From contig CAKSDZ010000001.1 in assembly GCA_934446365.1 (NCBI GenBank), positions 434,001 to 498,000 of the forward strand: a stretch of DNA of 64,000 bases, in the 5' to 3' direction. The notes below the pieces were generated by a model. It worked only from the letters and a program-made list of their open reading frames with translations. It searched no databases and was not told where the DNA came from. The translations under genes were made by a program, and so were the position numbers. Shown one piece after another: positions 33,886 through 40,668 of the stretch. Every line of letters starts with the position of its first letter. Position 1 is the stretch's first letter. This stretch comes from an uncultured Eubacteriales bacterium (GTDB lineage Bacteria > Bacillota > Clostridia > Oscillospirales > CAG-272).

Positions 33886-35002
33886 TCCGTTCCGAAACCT
33901 CCGAGAGTACGTAGCCGCCTATTTTTTCCGCCGCATATTCCGCGAAGGATCCACGAAGCGCCAAAGAAAGTTTTTCCGCTTTCGCCGAATCGGCGAGAAG
34001 CAGGTTTACCTGAGCGGTCAACCTTTCCATTGTCTCCTCCGTTACGGCAAACCCGTTTTGAATAAAAAATTCCATGTTTTTGCTTTCACAGCCCGGAACC
34101 GCGTCGATAAGCACCATGGGCAAGCCTTTGGTCGCGGCCTCTGTGGAGCTAAGTCCGCCCGGCTTTGTCAAAATCACCGATGCCGCATCCATATACAGAC
34201 TGATTTTCCGGGTAAAACCCACGACAAACACATTCGGTATATCGCGAAATTTTTTGAATTTTTCATACAGCTTCTCATTGTTCCCGCAAATCACGACAAG
34301 AACCGTATCACAAGGAATATTCCCCGCCAGTGAAAAGGCAAGCTCGCGAAGCGGTCCGCAGCCCATGCTGCCGCACATCATAAGCACGACGCGCTTATCG
34401 GTCGGAAGCCCCAGCTCCCTTCTCGCCGACACGGCATCCACATGCTCATAAAAGGAATGTCTGACCGGAATCCCGGACGCAATCAGCTTCCCCTCCGGCA
34501 GACCGTTGCCGGTAAATTCGGAAATCAAGGATTGATGCGGAATAAAAAAAGCATCGGCGTCGATCTCATCCACACCGGGACTGCATGTATAATCGGTAGC
34601 TACAAAATATGTTTTAAAATTCGTGAGATATTTTTTTCGGACCTCCGTCAAAATCATGGAAGCAAATATATGCGTGCTGACAATGATATCGTATCCTGTC
34701 TCCATCAGATAATCATGGAGGCTTTCCGCATCCTTTCGGACAATGTCGTAAATCACGGAGCTATTTCCGGGTTTGGGAGGATGATTTTCGATAAATTTAT
34801 ACCCCGCGCCAAAAAGCCGGGGGATTCTTTTGTATATAAACACATGTCCCCAGCTGATAAAATCGGATTTCGTCTGAGAATCGAAAGCCAAAGCATCCTT
34901 GATTTCACAGAATACGCCGACGGATTCAAAATATTCCTTAATTGCCGACGCTGCCGAATTATGTCCGCCGCCGGTATTACATGACAATATCAGAACTCGC
35001 AT
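33869..35002 (-). CDS. MGDG-synthase/UgtP-like glycosyltransferase (GT28)
   Basis: A 377-residue GT-B glycosyltransferase. The N-terminal acceptor domain has LILSCNTGGGHNSAASAIKEYF and an MGDG-synthase style D-A-L stretch; the C-terminal nucleotide-sugar domain has VLMMCGSMGCGP, VFVVGFTRKISLYMDAASV and ILTKPGGLSSTEAATKGLP (the P-G-G-L-S-x-E donor-binding motif). This family transfers sugar to diacylglycerol to make glycolipids at the inner membrane face. It overlaps its neighbours on both sides (17 and 26 bases), forming a compact lipid operon. Confidence 0.88.
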   Translation of the reverse strand: MRVLILSCNTGGGHNSAASAIKEYFESVGVFCEIKDALAFDSQTKSDFISWGHVFIYKRIPRLFGAGYKFIENHPPKPGNSSVIYDIVRKDAESLHDYLMETGYDIIVSTHIFASMILTEVRKKYLTNFKTYFVATDYTCSPGVDEIDADAFFIPHQSLISEFTGNGLPEGKLIASGIPVRHSFYEHVDAVSARRELGLPTDKRVVLMMCGSMGCGPLRELAFSLAGNIPCDTVLVVICGNNEKLYEKFKKFRDIPNVFVVGFTRKISLYMDAASVILTKPGGLSSTEAATKGLPMVLIDAVPGCESKNMEFFIQNGFAVTEETMERLTAQVNLLLADSAKAEKLSLALRGSFAEYAAEKIGGYVLSEVSERNGRLS

Positions 35003-35474
35003 GATTCAGCCTTTCTTCCCGTATCAGCATTTTTTCCCTCAGCCTATTCAAATGGGGTCTGTTATACCGTTGAATCAGGATAAACGGCACATTGCCAAGG
35101 GAAAATACCAGCCAAAGAACAACACCCCAAGTCCGTTCCGAAATAAAACAGACGCCGACAGCCACCACGCAAACCGCCACATGAACAAATTCCGCCACAC
35201 AGGTCTCCCGCAAAAGGACATCCACATCGGCGGACGTCATGCCGGAAGTAACCTTTTTCGGAACCATATATTTTGCGATACGGCTGAGATCCGGCACCTT
35301 GCTCTTCCACTTTTTGATTTTGATTTTGTCGTATACGGCGCCGTCTTTTTCCCAGCCAAAGGGAGCATACGGAAAGCTTTCGTAATCAAACCATTTTCTC
35401 GGCAGGAGCTCACCGATATAATGGCCCAAAATGGCAACCAGCACGAGGTATATAACGCTCCAAATCATTTTCAT
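34977..35474 (-). CDS. CrtO-like (glycosyl-diaponeurosporenoate acyltransferase-like) membrane protein
   Basis: A 165-residue protein with a hydrophobic start (MKMIWSVIYLVLVAILGHYI), the conserved segment YDKIKIKKWKSKVPD and two more TM helices near residues 100-145. The KIKKWKxxLPD signature is shared with CrtO of staphyloxanthin synthesis and many clostridial homologues annotated the same way. No carotenoid genes are nearby, so acylation of another glycolipid is more likely (inference). Start by GGAGAATGGCTT before 35474; the frame stays open to 35573. First gene of the lipid operon. Confidence 0.65.
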   Translation of the reverse strand: MKMIWSVIYLVLVAILGHYIGELLPRKWFDYESFPYAPFGWEKDGAVYDKIKIKKWKSKVPDLSRIAKYMVPKKVTSGMTSADVDVLLRETCVAEFVHVAVCVVAVGVCFISERTWGVVLWLVFSLGNVPFILIQRYNRPHLNRLREKMLIREERLNHASSDIVM

Positions 35475-35556
35475 AAGCCATTCTCCGTAAAATTTAACTT
35501 TCCGTGCCAAGCGGCAAGAAACCGATGAATACAGACAGATACCGTCTATTTTATAA

Positions 35557-35585
35557 ATTATATCATATATCATTTATAAAATCAA
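35557..35585 (-). promoter_or_regulatory. Promoter of the lipid operon
   Basis: Minus-strand TTGATT (35580-35585), 17 bases, TATAAT (35557-35562), about 80 bases ahead of the CrtO-like gene. Confidence 0.7.
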
Positions 35586-35641
35586 GTTATTTTCATTTTG
35601 CTCTTTACGGATTCGTATTTAAGATTTCCTTAACAGAAAGA

Positions 35642-35670
35642 TTGATAATCTCTTTATAATATGATAAAAT
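35642..35670 (+). promoter_or_regulatory. Promoter of the NUDIX gene
   Basis: TTGATA (35642-35647), 17 bases, TAAAAT (35665-35670) with extended TG at 35662-35663, the same TGATAAAAT core seen at other promoters of the window. Confidence 0.72.
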
Positions 35671-35710
35671 ATTTTCAAAAATTGAGTTTATGCAGGCAAA
35701 AGGAAAGAAT

Positions 35711-36199
35711 ATGGCGGAATTTTGGGATATTTACGATGCCGAACGCAGGCTTACCGGAAAACGGCACAGGCGCGGCGATCCGCTCCTCGAAGGGGAATAT
35801 CATCTTGTCGTACATATATGGGTACGAAACAGCACGGGAGCTTTTTTAATCACCAAACGGGCAGACGGCAAGGAGCCGTTCCCCGGCAAGTGGGAATGCA
35901 CGGGCGGCTCGGCTCTCGCCGGCGAGGACAGCGAAGCCGCGGCGCTTCGCGAAACGCTCGAAGAAACCGGCATCGACCATTCTGACTCTTCCAGACGGTG
36001 CGTATTGTCCTATCGAAAAAGCGACTGGTTCGGCGACGTTTGGCTGTTCCAAGCGGATTTTCCGCTTGAACGCGTAAAGCTCCAAAAGGGAGAAACCACT
36101 GCCGTCCGGTGGGCAGACAAAAGCATGATTTTAAGTATGATAGAAGAGGATTCGTTTTGCCGATACGACTATATCAAAGCGTTTCTCGATCTCGTTTAA
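35711..36199 (+). CDS. NUDIX hydrolase
   Basis: A 162-residue NUDIX-fold pyrophosphohydrolase. The Nudix box is GGSALAGEDSEAAALRETLEETG, given here by its key positions G66, E75-A76, R80-E81, E84-E85, G87 counting from the first Met (G-x5-E-x7-R-E-x2-E-E-x-G, slightly stretched). The front part LVVHIWVRNSTGAFLITKRA resembles isopentenyl-diphosphate isomerase-like NUDIX proteins. Start ATG at 35711 follows AAAGGAAAGAAT; an in-frame ATG at 35690 has no RBS. Its stop overlaps the end of the convergent glycosylase gene by four bases. Substrate unknown. Confidence 0.88.
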   Translation: MAEFWDIYDAERRLTGKRHRRGDPLLEGEYHLVVHIWVRNSTGAFLITKRADGKEPFPGKWECTGGSALAGEDSEAAALRETLEETGIDHSDSSRRCVLSYRKSDWFGDVWLFQADFPLERVKLQKGETTAVRWADKSMILSMIEEDSFCRYDYIKAFLDLV

Positions 36200-36663
36200 A
36201 TACGGATACAGCCCCAAGCCGCGATCAGCTTTTCAAGCGTCCACACGGCATTCGCCGGACTTGTCGACGGCAAGCACACGGCATTTTCTCCTATGTATTT
36301 CCGATATAAACGGTCTGCCGTTTTTCCGTTGGTAAAAACGGCATGGATATCCGCTGCGGCAAAAATCCGGGAAAGATCGTTTGCCACAGCGTTTCGGATG
36401 CTGCTGTCCGCCGAATTTTCAATTTCACAGGATGCGATAACATCCCACAGTGCGATTCCATTGGACAAAAGAAAAGCGCGTTTTTCTTCGGTCGTCTCTG
36501 GCACAGAGCATGCCATCACGGCCGCGGTCACACGCCAAAAGCGATTTTGCGGATGCCCGTAAAAAAAGCCCTGCTCTCTCGACTTCACAGAGGGAAAGCT
36601 TCCTAAAATCAAAATGCGGGAATTTGGATCGAAAACCGGAGGAAAAGGATGTTCGAGATGCAT
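36196..36663 (-). CDS. DNA-deoxyinosine glycosylase (UDG superfamily, MUG-like)
   Basis: A 155-residue uracil-DNA-glycosylase-fold repair enzyme. The active-site motif region is ILILGSFPSVKSREQGFFYGH near residues 17-37, key G-S-F-P-S and F-F-Y-G-H-P-Q-N-R-F-W, and the downstream C-terminal loop LPSTSPANA. This pattern marks the deoxyinosine (hypoxanthine) glycosylase branch. Start MHLEHPF at 36663 is chosen because GGAG lies seven bases before it; ATG at 36675 sits inside that RBS. It removes deaminated purines from DNA. Confidence 0.85.
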   Translation of the reverse strand: MHLEHPFPPVFDPNSRILILGSFPSVKSREQGFFYGHPQNRFWRVTAAVMACSVPETTEEKRAFLLSNGIALWDVIASCEIENSADSSIRNAVANDLSRIFAAADIHAVFTNGKTADRLYRKYIGENAVCLPSTSPANAVWTLEKLIAAWGCIRI

Positions 36664-36720
36664 ATATATCTCCATATATAATCAATATTTTAGGTTATTA
36701 TACCATAAAACCAGGACAAA

Positions 36721-36928
36721 TCTATACCCTTTTTCGTTTCATCGCATTTTTTATTTTGATAAACACAAATGCTCTGCATTTGTGGGGCTATATACCGTAT
36801 TTTTAAGCAATCTATGCCCTTTTTTGTTTTACCATACTTTTTCATTCCGATAAACACAAATGCTTCGCATTTGTGGGCTATATCACCTAAAAAATCTGTT
36901 CTTTTTTAAATTTACCATAATTTTTTCA
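36721..36928. repeat. Two to three degenerate tandem repeats with ACAAATGC hairpins
   Basis: Copy 1 (36721-36793) and copy 2 (36811-36883) share TCTATNCCCTTTTTT, GATAAACACAAATGC, GCATTTGTG and GGCTATAT and repeat at 90 bases. Each holds an ACAAATGC/GCATTTGT stem with a three- to four-base loop. A third, partial copy starts near 36895 (TCTGTTCTTTTTTAAATTTACCATA) and its matching dyad ACATTTG-GA-CAAATGT falls in the tRNA-Ala promoter spacer. This non-coding stretch between the glycosylase and tRNA-Ala has no ORF. Confidence 0.8.
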
Positions 36929-36936
36929 AAAAAATC

Positions 36937-36965
36937 TTTACATTTGGACAAATGTATGCTATACT
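36937..36965 (+). promoter_or_regulatory. Promoter of tRNA-Ala
   Basis: TTTACA (36937-36942), 17 bases, TATACT (36960-36965), eleven bases before the tRNA. Its spacer contains the dyad ACATTTGGACAAATGT. Confidence 0.8.
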
Positions 36966-36975
36966 ATACGAGTAC

Positions 36976-37051
36976 GGGGGTGTAGCTCAGCTGGGAGAGC
37001 GCTGCGTTCGCAACGCAGAGGTCATGGGTTCGAATCCCACCATCTCCACCA
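36976..37051 (+). tRNA. tRNA-Ala (anticodon CGC)
   Basis: A 76-base cloverleaf with anticodon stem CTGCG/CGCAG and loop TTCGCAA giving CGC. The acceptor stem GGGGGTG/CATCTCC has two G-T wobbles, and the T-stem ATGGG/CCCAC has an A-C mismatch at its base. Encoded CCA at 37049-37051. Confidence 0.93.
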
Positions 37052-37052
37052 T

Positions 37053-37094
37053 AACCGCAAAATTGCATTTTCTGCAATTTTGCGGTTATTTTTA
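37053..37094 (+). terminator. Terminator after tRNA-Ala
   Basis: A 15-base-pair stem, AACCGCAAAATTGCA (37053-37067) with complement 37073-37087, then ATTTTTATTT. Confidence 0.88.
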
Positions 37095-37155
37095 TTTGAT
37101 TTTTAAGTAAAAAAAAACAGCGGCCGAATCTATCATACTTTTCGCAATCCTTTTT

Positions 37156-37216
37156 TGTAAAGCAAACTTGACAAAACCAAAAATGCACTTTATAATAAAG
37201 TCAAGCAAACTTTACA
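37156..37216 (+). promoter_or_regulatory. traX-like promoter flanked by two TGTAAAG-N4-CTTGACA dyads
   Basis: TTGACA (37168-37173), 17 bases, TATAAT (37191-37196). TGTAAAG-CAAA-CTTGACA (37156-37173) covers the -35, and AGTCAAG-CAAA-CTTTACA (37199-37216) lies just after the -10. The half-sites are swapped copies of each other, so this looks like a dual operator. Confidence 0.75.
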
Positions 37217-37230
37217 AAAAGGAGATTATC

Positions 37231-37977
37231 ATGAATCGCAACATATTAAAAAGCATCGCCTGTATTTCCATGCTTATCGATCACATCGGCTACCTGCTGT
37301 TTCCGAATATTCTCATTTTCCGCCTGATCGGGCGGCTCGCCATGCCGATTTTCTCTTTTTTCATCGCCGAAGGCTGCCGGCATACCTCCAATCGGTTCCG
37401 ATATTTTTTGCGTATTTTTCTTCTCGGTCTGCTATGTCAAACGGTTTATATCACACAGGAACTACTCACATCCGGAAAGATTACGCCACAAAGCTCATGC
37501 TTATACCTGAACATTCTTTTAACCTTTTCCCTCTCCATTCCCATCTGTTTTTCCTTTCTTCATTTTGAAAATATGCGAAAAGAAACACAAAGTAAAAAAT
37601 ATCAAGTGCGCTCACTCGCTTTATTTCTCGTCCTTGTCGGCGCCGTCATCCTGACCGACCTCTTTTGCAGGCAGTCCCAGACGCTTGTCGGCATTAAAAT
37701 CACGATAGATTATGGCCTTTCCGGCATTCTGCTGCCGCTTTTCGCGATTATTTTTAAGGAAAAGGAATTGCAGGTTTCTTTCTTCGCCTTCGGACTCTTT
37801 CTTTTTTGTATCGCCCTTTGCCAATCCACTCCGTACATATGGATTTCCCTGCTATTGATTCCCTTGTTGCTTTTTTATAACGGAAAACGAGGATGCACGC
37901 GGCTGAAATACACCTTCTATCTGTTTTATCCCGCACATCTTGCCGCTCTGTACGGAATCCATCTTCTCGCAGCTTAA
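37231..37977 (+). CDS. TraX family membrane protein
   Basis: A 248-residue polytopic protein with about eight TM segments. TraX-family marks are at the start: LKSIACISMLIDHIGYLLFP (with the K-x-I-A-x-x-x-M-L-I-D-H signature), IFRLIGRLAMPIFSFFIAEG and the tail YTFYLFYPAHLAALYGI. Relatives acetylate pilin in F-type plasmids, but chromosomal clostridial members are of unknown role, probably acyltransferases acting on a surface polymer. RBS AAAGGAGATTATC gives ATG at 37231; the open frame begins further up at the -35. An XRE regulator gene follows 75 bases later. Confidence 0.85.
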   Translation: MNRNILKSIACISMLIDHIGYLLFPNILIFRLIGRLAMPIFSFFIAEGCRHTSNRFRYFLRIFLLGLLCQTVYITQELLTSGKITPQSSCLYLNILLTFSLSIPICFSFLHFENMRKETQSKKYQVRSLALFLVLVGAVILTDLFCRQSQTLVGIKITIDYGLSGILLPLFAIIFKEKELQVSFFAFGLFLFCIALCQSTPYIWISLLLIPLLLFYNGKRGCTRLKYTFYLFYPAHLAALYGIHLLAA

Positions 37978-37990
37978 ATGCAAATTTCGG

Positions 37991-38019
37991 TTGAAATTCC
38001 AAGACAAATATGTTAAAAT
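37991..38019 (+). promoter_or_regulatory. Promoter of the XRE regulator
   Basis: TTGAAA (37991-37996), 17 bases, TAAAAT (38014-38019) with extended TG at 38011-38012. Confidence 0.72.
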
Positions 38020-38052
38020 ATCGGCAAGAAACGAGAAACGGAGGCTTTTTCG

Positions 38053-38823
38053 ATGAAAAACGAATTGGAACGACTGCGCCGTGAGCACGGCTTAAAGCAG
38101 GAGGACTTAGCGCAAGCCATGGGCGTTTCACGCCAGACAATCTGTTCCATCGAGAACGGAAAATACAATCCGTCCATCCTGCTCGCCATCAAAATCGCAA
38201 GATATTTCGGAAAAAACGTCGAGGATATCTTTCTTGCGGACGATGCTTCAAGCTGGAAAACCGCCGATATGCTCCGAAGCCTCGGAATCCGGAACAAAAA
38301 CTACGAGGAAAACGCCAAGCTTTCCCTTGAACAAGTCCCTATTTTCGGTCAGAATCATGAACCGGCATCGCTTTTCCGTTACGGAAGCTTTTCTCTGTCC
38401 TTCAACGGCGGCGAGCCGATTGCCCTCTACAACGCGGAAATGCTGACAGGCGGAAAACCATCTCTTGCGGATATCATTTTGGAATTGGAAGAAAACGACA
38501 TGGCGCTTCTCAGTGGCTTTGCCGGCACCGATCCGAAAAAGCTCGGCGAATATTGGCTCGGCCATGGAAAAAGCTTTCTGTCATATCAAAACGAAGCAGA
38601 CTTCAAAAAGGCGCTCGCCGGAAACAAAAAGGTCTTTATCTATTCTTATTGGGATGTCAAAAATCTTTTGGAAATCAAAGGGATTCACACCGTTGCCGGC
38701 AAAATCACCGAAAGCGGACTTGAAATATACAATCTGCACGACGACGACACAGCTCCCGTATGCTTTGAATCCTTTAAACAATTCACGCAGGGAAAAAAAT
38801 TCATCACAGCATATCTATTGTAA
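38053..38823 (+). CDS. XRE-family regulator fused to a papain-like-type C-terminal domain
   Basis: A 256-residue two-domain protein. Residues 1-62 are an XRE HTH: LRREHGLKQEDLAQAMGVSR, then QTICSIENGKYNPSILLAIK, close to the YgzD/Cro-type 'KGKYNPSL' regulators. Residues 75-256 form a separate domain with FNGGEPIALYNAEMLTGGKP, GTDPKKLGEYWLGHG, VFIYSYWD, GIHTVAGKI and YNLHDDD. From memory, stand-alone clostridial proteins share N-G-C-E-x-I-A-x-Y-N plus G-I-H-T; here the likely Cys is replaced by Gly (residue 121). RBS ACGGAGGCTTTTTCG. It may regulate the neighbouring traX-like gene. Confidence 0.78.
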   Translation: MKNELERLRREHGLKQEDLAQAMGVSRQTICSIENGKYNPSILLAIKIARYFGKNVEDIFLADDASSWKTADMLRSLGIRNKNYEENAKLSLEQVPIFGQNHEPASLFRYGSFSLSFNGGEPIALYNAEMLTGGKPSLADIILELEENDMALLSGFAGTDPKKLGEYWLGHGKSFLSYQNEADFKKALAGNKKVFIYSYWDVKNLLEIKGIHTVAGKITESGLEIYNLHDDDTAPVCFESFKQFTQGKKFITAYLL

Positions 38824-38844
38824 GAAGCAAATCACGGCAGCAAT

Positions 38845-38870
38845 AAAAAAACGGGCATTTTCATGCCCGC
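38845..38870 (+). terminator. Terminator of the XRE regulator gene
   Basis: ACGGGCAT-TTTC-ATGCCCG hairpin preceded by seven As. The same hairpin sequence recurs at 39334-39362. Confidence 0.6.
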
Positions 38871-38873
38871 TTA

Positions 38874-39002
38874 CTCTATTTGTGCATTTGGAGTGCCCTT
38901 CGTTAAAACGGCGGAATATGAAAGCCCCCGCTCTGATTGAGAACGGAACGATTCTCTCCTGTACCCTATTCACGCACCTGAAATGCTGTTTGCTAAAATA
39001 AG
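38874..39002. repeat. Pair of diverged 38-base direct repeats in a non-coding gap
   Basis: 38874-38911 and 38965-39002 align over 38 positions with about 23 identities, and nearly all differences are transitions. The surrounding gap 38871-39046 contains no convincing gene. Read rightward, the two repeats would give L-F-V-H-L-E-C and L-F-T-H-L-K-C. Confidence 0.4.
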
Positions 39003-39004
39003 CA

Positions 39005-39031
39005 AGGGCCATCTCGCATTTCGAGACGGCC
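39005..39031 (-). terminator. Hairpin downstream of the tiny zinc-ribbon gene
   Basis: GGGCCGTCTCG and CGAGATGGCCC pair (one G-T wobble) around AAATG, 16 bases beyond the gene's stop, followed on the minus strand by a modest T-rich tail. Confidence 0.55.
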
Positions 39032-39046
39032 CGATAAACTGGAATT

Positions 39047-39208
39047 TCACTTGGATTTATCTTTTATTGAATTTCCATTTTCATCAATCTCTCCCTCAAT
39101 CCATGCCATAATACCAAACTTACAAAAAGGGCATATAATTGCTTCTTTGTAGACCTCTTGTTCACAACGCGGGCAGATAACATATTCTTCATTCTTTACT
39201 TTGTCCAT
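39047..39208 (-). CDS. 53-residue zinc-ribbon protein
   Basis: A very small ORF read by hand: 53 codons with two CxxC pairs, VICPRCEQE (C12, C15) and IICPFCKFG (C26, C29), ending in a charged tail DENGNSIKDKSK. The strong RBS AAAGGAG lies nine bases ahead of ATG at 39208, and a hairpin follows the stop. The two knuckles should bind one zinc ion. Similar tiny ribbons are common in Clostridia and have no known role. It stands alone between the XRE gene and fucO, both facing other ways or far off. Confidence 0.72.
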   Translation of the reverse strand: MDKVKNEEYVICPRCEQEVYKEAIICPFCKFGIMAWIEGEIDENGNSIKDKSK

Positions 39209-39333
39209 TTGTTTTTTCTCCTTTACAACTTCCGATTTGTCAAATTTATCTTATAAATATCATAGCCTGCAAACAGGTCTGCTTCAAGAGTATAGTCAAA
39301 TCGCCGAAAGTTCTGTCTGTGCACAATTAAGGT

Positions 39334-39362
39334 AAAACGGGCATTTTCATGCCCGTTTTTTC
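39334..39362. terminator. Bidirectional terminator at the end of fucO
   Basis: AAAACGGGCAT-TTTC-ATGCCCGTTTTTT is a strong stem-loop with A and T runs. On the minus strand it ends the fucO transcript. Confidence 0.82.
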
Positions 39363-39372
39363 TCGTTTTATC

Positions 39373-40521
39373 TTAAATCAGGGATTTATAAAGAGCCGCA
39401 ATCTCCTCGACACTCGTATCCTTCGGATTGCCGGGACGGCAAGCATCGTCATATGCCGACTGCGCAAGGAACGGAATATCCTCCTCCTTGACAATCGCTT
39501 TCAGATCGGCAGGAATACCGACGTCGGCGGCAAGCTTTCTGACGGCGTCCACAGCGGCTTTACGCGCTTCCTCGATGGTCATCTTCTCCGTGCCCTCAAC
39601 GCCCATCGCTTTTGCAATGTCACGGTATTTATCACCGGTCGCGGGCGCGTTATACTCCATCACCGTCGGAAGGATGATGGCATTTGCAATGCCGTGAGGC
39701 GTATCATAAAGCGCGCCGAGCGGATGTGCCATCGAATGCACGATTCCGAGGCCTACATTGGAAAAGCCCATGCCTGCGACATACTGACCGAGCGCCATGC
39801 CTTCTCTGCCCTCGGCGGTATTGGCAACCGCACCGCGCAGGCTTCTCGAAATGATTTCAATCGCTTTGAGATGGAACATGTCGGAAAGCTCCCATGCGCC
39901 CTTGGTGATATATCCCTCGATCGCATGCGTAAGCGCATCCATACCGGTCGCCGCAGTAAGTCCCTTCGGCATCGTGGACATCATATCGGGATCGATGACC
40001 GCGACAACGGGAATATCATGGGGATCGACACAAACGAATTTGCGGTTTTTCTCCACATCGGTGATGACGTAGTTGATTGTAACCTCAGCCGCGGTTCCCG
40101 CCGTCGTCGGGACGGCGATGGTCGGAACGGTCTTATTTCTCGTCACAACCGCGCCCTCGAGGCTGCGGACATCCTCATGCTCCGGATTGGTGATGATGAT
40201 GCCGATTGCCTTCGCGGTATCCATCGAGGAACCGCCGCCGATCGCGATAATGCTGTCCGCGCCGGATTTTTTGAACGCAGCGACACCTGTCTGAACATTC
40301 TCGATTGTCGGATTGGGCTTGATATTGGAATAAACCTCATACGGGAAGCCCGCCTTGTCGAGCAGCTCGGTGACTTTGCCCGTAACGCCGAATTTCAGAA
40401 GATCCGGGTCCGAGCAGACAAACGCTTTTTTCAGTCCGCGGGTCGTGAGCTCGGTCACGATGTTTTCAATCGCGCCCTTGCCATGGTAGGATGTTTCATT
40501 CAGTACAAAACGGTAAGACAT
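39373..40521 (-). CDS. fucO: Lactaldehyde reductase FucO (iron-containing alcohol dehydrogenase)
   Basis: A 382-residue group III iron-dependent alcohol dehydrogenase reducing L-lactaldehyde to 1,2-propanediol with NADH, the last step of anaerobic fucose/rhamnose use. NAD-binding motif AIGGGSSMDTAKAIGI near residue 97; VPTTAGTAAEVTINYVITD; metal ligands in TGMDALTHAIEGYIT, GIVHSMAHPLGALYDTPHG (three His). Whole-length similarity to FucO is high by eye. RBS GGAGG-TATCAAGTT. No other fucose genes are nearby, but the GH106-like rhamnosidase-type enzyme elsewhere in the window could supply rhamnose (inference). Confidence 0.92.
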   Translation of the reverse strand: MSYRFVLNETSYHGKGAIENIVTELTTRGLKKAFVCSDPDLLKFGVTGKVTELLDKAGFPYEVYSNIKPNPTIENVQTGVAAFKKSGADSIIAIGGGSSMDTAKAIGIIITNPEHEDVRSLEGAVVTRNKTVPTIAVPTTAGTAAEVTINYVITDVEKNRKFVCVDPHDIPVVAVIDPDMMSTMPKGLTAATGMDALTHAIEGYITKGAWELSDMFHLKAIEIISRSLRGAVANTAEGREGMALGQYVAGMGFSNVGLGIVHSMAHPLGALYDTPHGIANAIILPTVMEYNAPATGDKYRDIAKAMGVEGTEKMTIEEARKAAVDAVRKLAADVGIPADLKAIVKEEDIPFLAQSAYDDACRPGNPKDTSVEEIAALYKSLI

Positions 40522-40544
40522 AACTTGATACCTCCATATTTTGC

Positions 40545-40605
40545 CGATTATCGGAATAATCGTTTTTCCACCTCATATTTTAGCCCGGTTTTGTGACAAA
40601 GTCAA
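40545..40605 (-). promoter_or_regulatory. fucO promoter and downstream dyad
   Basis: Minus-strand TTGACT (40600-40605), 17 bases, TAAAAT (40577-40582). A perfect dyad CGATTAT-CGGA-ATAATCG (40545-40562) lies between the promoter and the RBS and could be an operator or a leader hairpin. Confidence 0.75.
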
Positions 40606-40668
40606 TAAGTTTTGGTATATTTTCCATGAATGGCATGCCAACGCTCCAAAGGCCGTTCACACCGACAT

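Noticed and set aside
36964..37188. Leftward ORF with GGIRTHDL-type sequence over tRNA-Ala
   Set aside because: It is the antisense of tRNA-Ala and its terminator; this peptide is a well-known false annotation over tRNA genes.
38815..39012. 65-codon leftward ORF after the XRE gene
   Set aside because: Covers terminators and repeats of both strands and has no RBS.
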